Source of the DNA: an uncultured Muribaculaceae bacterium
GTDB lineage: Bacteria; Bacteroidota; Bacteroidia; Bacteroidales; Muribaculaceae
Length of the DNA stretch: 64,000 nucleotides
Reading direction: 5' to 3'
Assembly: GCA_910577585.1 (NCBI GenBank)
Contig: CAJTNN010000004.1
Span: 1-64,000, forward strand
Positions 60,087-64,000 of the stretch are shown piece by piece. The notes below the pieces were generated by a model. It saw nothing but the letters and a program-made list of their open reading frames with translations, did no database searches and was not told where the DNA came from. Numbering within the stretch: the first letter of the stretch is position 1; every line of letters begins with the position of its first letter. A program made the translations under genes and the position numbers.

Positions 60087-60965
60087 TTATTCCGCGCTTT
60101 CAGCCGGAGCCTCCTTGGCTTTCGGAGCGGCGGTGGCAATCTTCACCACCAGCACCTGTGTGGGCTTCACGCCATAGCGGTCGATGAAGCGGCCGAACAG
60201 AGCCGGACCGGTGGTGTAGAACGTGCGCTCCTCGCCCATCTTCATAGTCAGCAGAGCCTCGGCTATCGGGCCCGGGAAGGCCTGGCCCACCTTCATGCTG
60301 TCGAGCGCGCGGCGGTCAATCTCCTTGCCGTCGAGGTTAGAGATTTCTATCTTGATTGAGATTTCCTGGCCGGTCTTGAGGGTCGCACCCTCGCCACCTT
60401 TGCCGGCAGTGGCATAGAGATTATCGCTGATGCGGGTCCATTTCGCTGCCTTCGCGCTCTCGGCTAGTGATTCGCCGGCTATCTTGCGGTCGGCCTCCTC
60501 CTTCTTGAGATTGAGCTGCTCGAGTACTTTGCGGAACTCTTGGTTGGCCTCGCCGGCATTCACCACCGAGTCATTCACCAGACCATCCTCGATGGCATTC
60601 AGCAGAATCGCGCGGTTGAACTCCACATCATACCCCTCGGAGAACTCCTTGAGGTTCATTGCCAGCTGTATGCCGGTAGAGAGTCCCATATTGTAGGCAT
60701 CGTTGTCGCGGGCTGCATCCATGCCGGCGCGCAGACCCTTCAGATATTCATCGCGGCTCTCCCGGGTCTTGAGCGTAGAGTCGTTATAGCTGTACTGCCA
60801 ATAATCCATGGCACGCAGCTGACCGAAATAATAGATCAGCGAGTCGGCGGCAGTCACATTGTCGTAGTCGGCAAGAGTGCGGGCCGATTTGTCGGAGCCT
60901 CCTCCGCAGCTGGCCAGCAGCAGGGCGAGTGCCCCTGCGGCGCAGAGTATATTCTTTCTCTTCAT
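60087..60965 (-). CDS. FKBP-type isomerase lipoprotein with degenerate FKBP domain
   Basis: 292 residues. Lipobox LLASC (Cys about residue 20), FkpA-type helical N-terminal domain (~30-165, NMGLSTGIQLAMNLKEFSEGYDVEFNRAILLNAIEDGL), then an FKBP-like C-terminal domain (~180-275) that lacks the usual VHYTGKLxDGxxFDSS and DLAYG motifs. It has IKIEISNLDGKEIDRR and GPIAEALLTMKMGEERTFYTTG instead, so isomerase activity may be lost and a chaperone role remain. Last gene of the FKBP cluster, separated from it by the 52-bp palindrome. Confidence 0.85.
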   Translation of the reverse strand: MKRKNILCAAGALALLLASCGGGSDKSARTLADYDNVTAADSLIYYFGQLRAMDYWQYSYNDSTLKTRESRDEYLKGLRAGMDAARDNDAYNMGLSTGIQLAMNLKEFSEGYDVEFNRAILLNAIEDGLVNDSVVNAGEANQEFRKVLEQLNLKKEEADRKIAGESLAESAKAAKWTRISDNLYATAGKGGEGATLKTGQEISIKIEISNLDGKEIDRRALDSMKVGQAFPGPIAEALLTMKMGEERTFYTTGPALFGRFIDRYGVKPTQVLVVKIATAAPKAKEAPAESAE

Positions 60966-61011
60966 ATTCTGAAAATTTCATGAAAGCCCATCCATGTCCG
61001 CAATCAGCGGG

Positions 61012-61063
61012 TAAGTATCTCTCAAAAATTAGTTAATATTAACTAATTTTTGAGAGATACTTA
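61012..61063. repeat. 52-bp perfect palindrome
   Basis: Two exact 26-bp arms without a loop (TAAGTATCTCTCAAAAATTA ... and its complement). They are nested inside a further imperfect inverted repeat GCCCATCCA (60986-60994) / TGGATGGGC (61064-61072). It sits between two minus-strand genes of the FKBP cluster. Confidence 0.9.
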
Positions 61064-61087
61064 TGGATGGGCGTGTATGTATAGGGG

Positions 61088-61303
61088 TTAATTTGCAGTG
61101 GCTGAATCTGCGGTCAATGCCTCGACATCGCCGGCCGCTACGGCCGAATCAATTGCCACATCGCCACGTGGAATTACCACCTCTATGGTCTCACCCGTGG
61201 GCTGCATATTGTCGGCTGTGCGTCCGGTGCAGGATGCGAAAGCGGCGAGCACCGCCGCCGCAGCGCAGGCAGGCAGCAGGAATCTGCGTGTGGTTGTCAT
61301 CAT
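61088..61303 (-). CDS. Small lipoprotein, 71 residues
   Basis: MTTTRRFLLPACAAAAVLAAFASC is a lipoprotein signal with lipidated Cys at about residue 25. The mature part has only ~46 residues, acidic and Ala-rich (TGETIEVVIPRGDVAIDSAVAAGDVEALTADSATAN). It starts 14 bp after the stop of an FKBP gene on the same strand, so it is co-transcribed. Function unknown. Confidence 0.7.
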   Translation of the reverse strand: MMTTTRRFLLPACAAAAVLAAFASCTGRTADNMQPTGETIEVVIPRGDVAIDSAVAAGDVEALTADSATAN

Positions 61304-61317
61304 CTCAGAGGGATGGT

Positions 61318-61959
61318 TTAGCGGCCCTGGGCCGGAGTGTCGATAGAGATCAGCTCAACCTTGAAAAGGAGTGGAGCGTTGGGGGGAATCGGACCGCCGC
61401 CACGCTCGCCGTAGGCCAGGTCAGAGGGGATATAGAATTCATAGATAGCCCCCGGCTTCATCAGCTGCAGACCCTCGGTCCAGCCGGCGATGACGCGGTT
61501 GAGGGGGAAGCTCGTGGGCTCGCCACGGTTATATGAGCTGTCGAACTCAGTGCCATCCATGTCAGTGAGGCGTCCGGCATAATTCACCGTCACCACATCT
61601 GTGGCAGCCGGCGAAGCACCGTTGCCCTCGCGGATAATTGCATACTTCAGTCCAGAGGGTGTCTCGACATATGTGCCGGCTCCGGCCGAGGTCGAGGCGG
61701 CCTTGTTGGCCGGATTGCCGAAGAAGGCTGCATCATAGGGCATGTAACCACCCTTGGTGGGGTCCTGCTGGTCGGAGGTGGCGGTGCTGTCAGTGCGCAC
61801 AGCCTCTACCATCGACTCAATCTCAGCGAGTCGCGCACTCTCGGCAGCCGCTGACTCGGCCGCACCCTTATCTTTGCCGCTGCATGCCGTGAGGGCAGGT
61901 GCGACAATTGCGGCGATGGCAAGAGCCATCGTCGCAACCTTTATTGTCTGCTTTTTCAT
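61318..61959 (-). CDS. FKBP-type peptidyl-prolyl cis-trans isomerase (lipoprotein)
   Basis: 213 residues. Lipobox LTAC (Cys about 26), Ala/Glu/Ser linker (~30-90), then an FKBP domain (~95-208): GLKYAIIREGNG, DVVTVNYAGRLTDMDGTEFDSSYNRGEPTSFPLNRVIAGWTEGLQLMKPGAIYEFYIPSDLAYGERGGG, and PLLFKVELISI. All active-site aromatics of FKBPs (Tyr, Phe-Asp, Trp, Tyr) are present. It catalyses proline isomerisation in the envelope. Middle gene of the cluster. Confidence 0.94.
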   Translation of the reverse strand: MKKQTIKVATMALAIAAIVAPALTACSGKDKGAAESAAAESARLAEIESMVEAVRTDSTATSDQQDPTKGGYMPYDAAFFGNPANKAASTSAGAGTYVETPSGLKYAIIREGNGASPAATDVVTVNYAGRLTDMDGTEFDSSYNRGEPTSFPLNRVIAGWTEGLQLMKPGAIYEFYIPSDLAYGERGGGPIPPNAPLLFKVELISIDTPAQGR

Positions 61960-61992
61960 AAATCTGAAATCAGTAGGTGGGGAGGGAAGTGA

Positions 61993-62586
61993 TCAAGCCT
62001 TCGGATTCACCTTGATGAGTTCTACCTCAAACACCAGAGTCGAGTGAGGCGGAATCACATTCGGGATACCCTGCGGACCGTAAGCGAGGTCAGAGGGGAT
62101 GAAGAATTCATATTTCGCACCCTCCTTCATCAGCTGCACACCCTCGGTCCAGCCGGGAATGACGCGGTTGAGGGGGAATGTGGCGGGTTCTCCACGGTTG
62201 ACTGAGCTATCGAATACGGTGCCGTTGAGAAGTTTGCCTGTGTAGTGCACAGTCACCTCATCTTCCGGGCCGGGCTGAGCGCCCTCACCCTCTTTGACAA
62301 CTTTATATTGCAGACCTGAGGCAGTCACCTTCACGCCCTCTTTTTTGGCGTTGTCGGCGAGGAACTGGTTGCCCTCGGCCTTCATCTGCTCTTCGGCTTT
62401 CTTCTGGAGCTCCTCAAGGTGCTCTGTGATCAGTTTCTGTGCCTCTTCGGGTGTCATTTCGGGAGTGCCACCGTCGAAAGCTACTTTCACACCATCTTTG
62501 AAGGCGTCGAAAGCGATCTCTTTGACACCCATTCCTTTGAGCTGCATGCCCATGGCCATGCCCCAGGCATAAGATAATTTATCCAT
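61993..62586 (-). CDS. FKBP-type peptidyl-prolyl cis-trans isomerase (FklB/Mip-like)
   Basis: 197 residues. N-terminal helical dimerisation domain of the Mip/FklB type (LSYAWGMAMGMQLKGMGVKEIAFDAFKDGVKVAFDGG, ~4-110), without a signal peptide, so probably cytoplasmic. Complete FKBP domain from ~85: GLQYKVVKEGEGAQPGPEDEVTVHYTGKLLNGTVFDSSVNRGEPATFPLNRVIPGWTEGVQLMKEGAKYEFFIPSDLAYGPQG. First gene of the cluster; a structured element lies in its upstream region (62664-62726). Confidence 0.94.
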   Translation of the reverse strand: MDKLSYAWGMAMGMQLKGMGVKEIAFDAFKDGVKVAFDGGTPEMTPEEAQKLITEHLEELQKKAEEQMKAEGNQFLADNAKKEGVKVTASGLQYKVVKEGEGAQPGPEDEVTVHYTGKLLNGTVFDSSVNRGEPATFPLNRVIPGWTEGVQLMKEGAKYEFFIPSDLAYGPQGIPNVIPPHSTLVFEVELIKVNPKA

Positions 62587-62663
62587 TTTTATAAGTTGAT
62601 TTTTTAGTTTTTATCTGTTATGTCGCTCTTTGTCAGAGCTGTTATGCTTGCTTGACGATTTGT

Positions 62664-62726
62664 AAAGGCTCACCGGGACCCGGCGAGTCGCGGTGTCGGC
62701 CGCGGATGATTGGCCCCGGAGCCTTT
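62664..62726. other. Structured GC-rich intergenic element
   Basis: AAAGGCTC (62664-62671) pairs with GAGCCTTT (62719-62726), continued by CCGGG/CCCCGG. Inside are two further stems, GCGA-G-TCGC and GGCC-N10-GGCC, giving a possible three-way junction. It lies about 78 nt upstream of the fklB-like start on the minus strand. No known riboswitch family is recognised. Confidence 0.5.
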
Positions 62727-62831
62727 GTAGATATAACAATATCGGGGGTATGGATTGTTATATGTATAAGTATTTTTAACAAATACCGCGCCAATTTTTT
62801 GCCGCGCCAACTTTTTTAAGTATCCACCGCT

Positions 62832-63170
62832 ATGAAAGAATCAGAATATACAGTTGGGGCTCCCCGCGCAGCCACCACCTATCAGGCCACATGGCAGGAA
62901 CCCCTCCCTGCCGATGAGATAGCCCGCCAACAGGATATGAAATCACAACTCCGGCAGGGGGTTAGGGTAGAGATTCTCCGGCTCGGTGAATTCACCTACG
63001 CCGGACTCTGGGACACGATGCACAGTTTCTATCCCGCCGCAGGGCAGGATCTGGCCACCCTCTTGCCCCCTGACGAACGCCACCGCCTGCGTCGCGACCT
63101 CACCGGACGCCCCTATCTGCAGCTCCCCTACACACTGCTGGCTGACTATATCGAGCGCATCATCGGCTGA
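62832..63170 (+). CDS. Hypothetical protein, 112 residues
   Basis: Soluble, no signal peptide, not recognised. Notable segments: REILRLGEFTYAGLWDTMHSFYPAAGQDLATLLPPDERHRLRRDLTGRPYLQLPYTLLADYIERIIG, predicted helical. Codon use matches neighbouring GC-rich genes and a terminator follows 30 bp after the stop, which supports a real gene. Function unknown. Confidence 0.65.
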   Translation: MKESEYTVGAPRAATTYQATWQEPLPADEIARQQDMKSQLRQGVRVEILRLGEFTYAGLWDTMHSFYPAAGQDLATLLPPDERHRLRRDLTGRPYLQLPYTLLADYIERIIG

Positions 63171-63199
63171 TGATGCCGCCTGGGGCGGCTTAACGAACG

Positions 63200-63236
63200 A
63201 AAAAACGCATGATTCACAGTGAATCATGCGTTTTTT
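63200..63236. terminator. Bidirectional terminator
   Basis: Near-perfect 18-bp inverted repeat (63200-63217 and 63219-63236) beginning with six A and ending with six T, between two convergent genes. Its stem contains GATTCAC/GTGAATC, related to the GAATCATGC repeats at 52.1 and 53.2 kb. Confidence 0.9.
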
Positions 63237-63270
63237 CAGTCACTTCAGTATGATGTTGCAGAGAGAGGAA

Positions 63271-64000
63271 TTACTTGCTCACCTCAGCCGAAACCTTGGC
63301 TGCAGCCTGCTTCACGCTCTTCTCGGCGCGGCGTGCCTCGCGGCTTACTTTCCCTTTGGCTACGCGGGCATCTTTCTTTGCCTGCATGGCTGCGCGGTTG
63401 GCCTCATATTTGGTGTACTGCTCGGCGGTGAGAATCTCCTTGACACCCTTGTCGTAGGTCTCGCGGGTCTCATTCTTCAGCTTTGCAGCCTCCTCTTTCA
63501 TCTTATCCTTCTTTGCGGTCATCTCCTTTGCGGCCTTGGTGCGGTCCTGCTGCATCTTCTCGTTGAGGTTGGCGAGCTTGGTCTGCTGCTCGGCGCTCAG
63601 CTCGATGCCGTTGAAGAGGTTGGCCTGTGATTTCTGGCCACCCTTTGCGCCACGCATGGTGGCCTTGTGAGCGCCGCGGTTCACACCCTGGTGGCGGCTG
63701 GCAAGACGCTTGCCGCTCTGGCGGTCAATCTTGCGTGAGGTCAGAGTGGCCGAGTCACCCTTGAGGCAGCTCTTGCGCTGACCCTGGCCCACTTTTTTGT
63801 CGCAACGCTTCTTCTGGCGGTCGCAGTTCTTCTGTTTTGAGTCGCAGTTGGCGGCGCTGTCGCAGGCGGCTGCCCCCTTCTGGCATACACCCTGGGTGGT
63901 GCACTGGGCGGCGCCATTCTGAGCCTCCTTGGTCTGGGTCTGGGCCATTGCTGAGAAACTCATCGCAGAGAGGAGCATCATTGAGATGCCGAAAAATATC
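63271..64000 (-). CDS. Cys-rich Spy-like periplasmic protein (5' partial)
   Basis: At least 242 residues. The frame stays open to the window edge (...IFFGISMMLLSAMSFSAMAQ), so the signal peptide begins just outside and the gene is 5' incomplete. After the leader comes a ~50-residue segment with seven Cys (CTTQGVC, AACDSAANCDSKQKNC, RCDK, SCLKGD). A helical domain follows with NLFNGIELSAEQQTKLANLNEKMQQDRTKAAKEMTAKKDKMKEE and ILTAEQYTKYEANRAAMQAK, the spacing of Spy/CpxP LTxxQ-type proteins. Very basic C-terminus. Envelope stress or metal-related chaperone is inferred. Confidence 0.75.
   Translation of the reverse strand, partial: IFFGISMMLLSAMSFSAMAQTQTKEAQNGAAQCTTQGVCQKGAAACDSAANCDSKQKNCDRQKKRCDKKVGQGQRKSCLKGDSATLTSRKIDRQSGKRLASRHQGVNRGAHKATMRGAKGGQKSQANLFNGIELSAEQQTKLANLNEKMQQDRTKAAKEMTAKKDKMKEEAAKLKNETRETYDKGVKEILTAEQYTKYEANRAAMQAKKDARVAKGKVSREARRAEKSVKQAAAKVSAEVSK

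Overview
The window reads as a chromosomal segment of a GC-rich member of the Bacteroidales, most likely a Muribaculaceae (S24-7) relative. Reasons: core promoters have the Bacteroidota form TTTG-N19/20-TAnnTTTG instead of -35/-10 boxes; there are type IX secretion genes (PorX, PorW) and surface proteins with matching C-terminal sorting tails; DUF4294, PCMD and DUF5715-type proteins, DcaP-like porin and TonB-type barrel families of Bacteroidota are present. The taxonomic call is inference from gene content, not from a search.

Layout. 1-560: the 3' end of a very GC-rich unknown gene. 585-11546: a surface polysaccharide (capsule/O-antigen) locus, all on the plus strand: flippase, sugar aminotransferase, ATP-grasp ligase, GNAT acetyltransferase, three GT2 glycosyltransferases, Wzy-like polymerase, hexapeptide acyltransferase, Stealth phosphotransferase and the initiating undecaprenyl-phosphate sugar transferase. 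Most of it is visibly AT-rich, but about 1360-4360 is GC-rich, with the break falling inside the flippase gene. 11674-15496: an accessory stretch with a GIY-YIG-like small protein and an RloA/RloB ATPase-TOPRIM pair (probable phage defence), bracketed by composite intergenic repeats carrying ACGGGAG arrays. 15497-22256: a minus-strand run of porW, porX, a Sel1-repeat protein and an LD-carboxypeptidase, followed by two more composite repeats (22.3-23.1 kb).

23194-28590 holds a small unknown protein, a plugless TonB-type outer-membrane barrel and a large TPR protein. Then come two identical tRNA-Val genes, a G-tract minisatellite, queA-aroA, a metal ABC permease, a radical SAM protein, ferritin and an OmpA-type lipoprotein. 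35506-39400 is a minus-strand housekeeping operon (dapB-lepB-WbqC-DUF4294-yidD). 39486-48659 is rich in envelope and secreted proteins. It contains an abrupt head-to-head junction at about 44018, where galM and a T9SS-sorted surface protein both lack their N-termini.

48660-58082 holds tRNA-Asp, aroQ, an O-methyltransferase, rbfA, a LolC-type permease, a DUF115-like protein, an M28 peptidase/glutaminyl cyclase, tyrS, tRNA-Pro and metG. 58411-64000 holds a TonB C-terminal-domain protein, a DUF5715 protein, a cluster of three FKBP-type prolyl isomerases with a small lipoprotein, and a cysteine-rich Spy-like protein that runs off the right edge.

The observations most worth following are the RloAB locus between repeats, the four-copy composite repeat family, the 44 kb fusion junction, a 52-bp perfect palindrome at 61012 with a decayed relative at 58335, and the compositional break inside the flippase gene.
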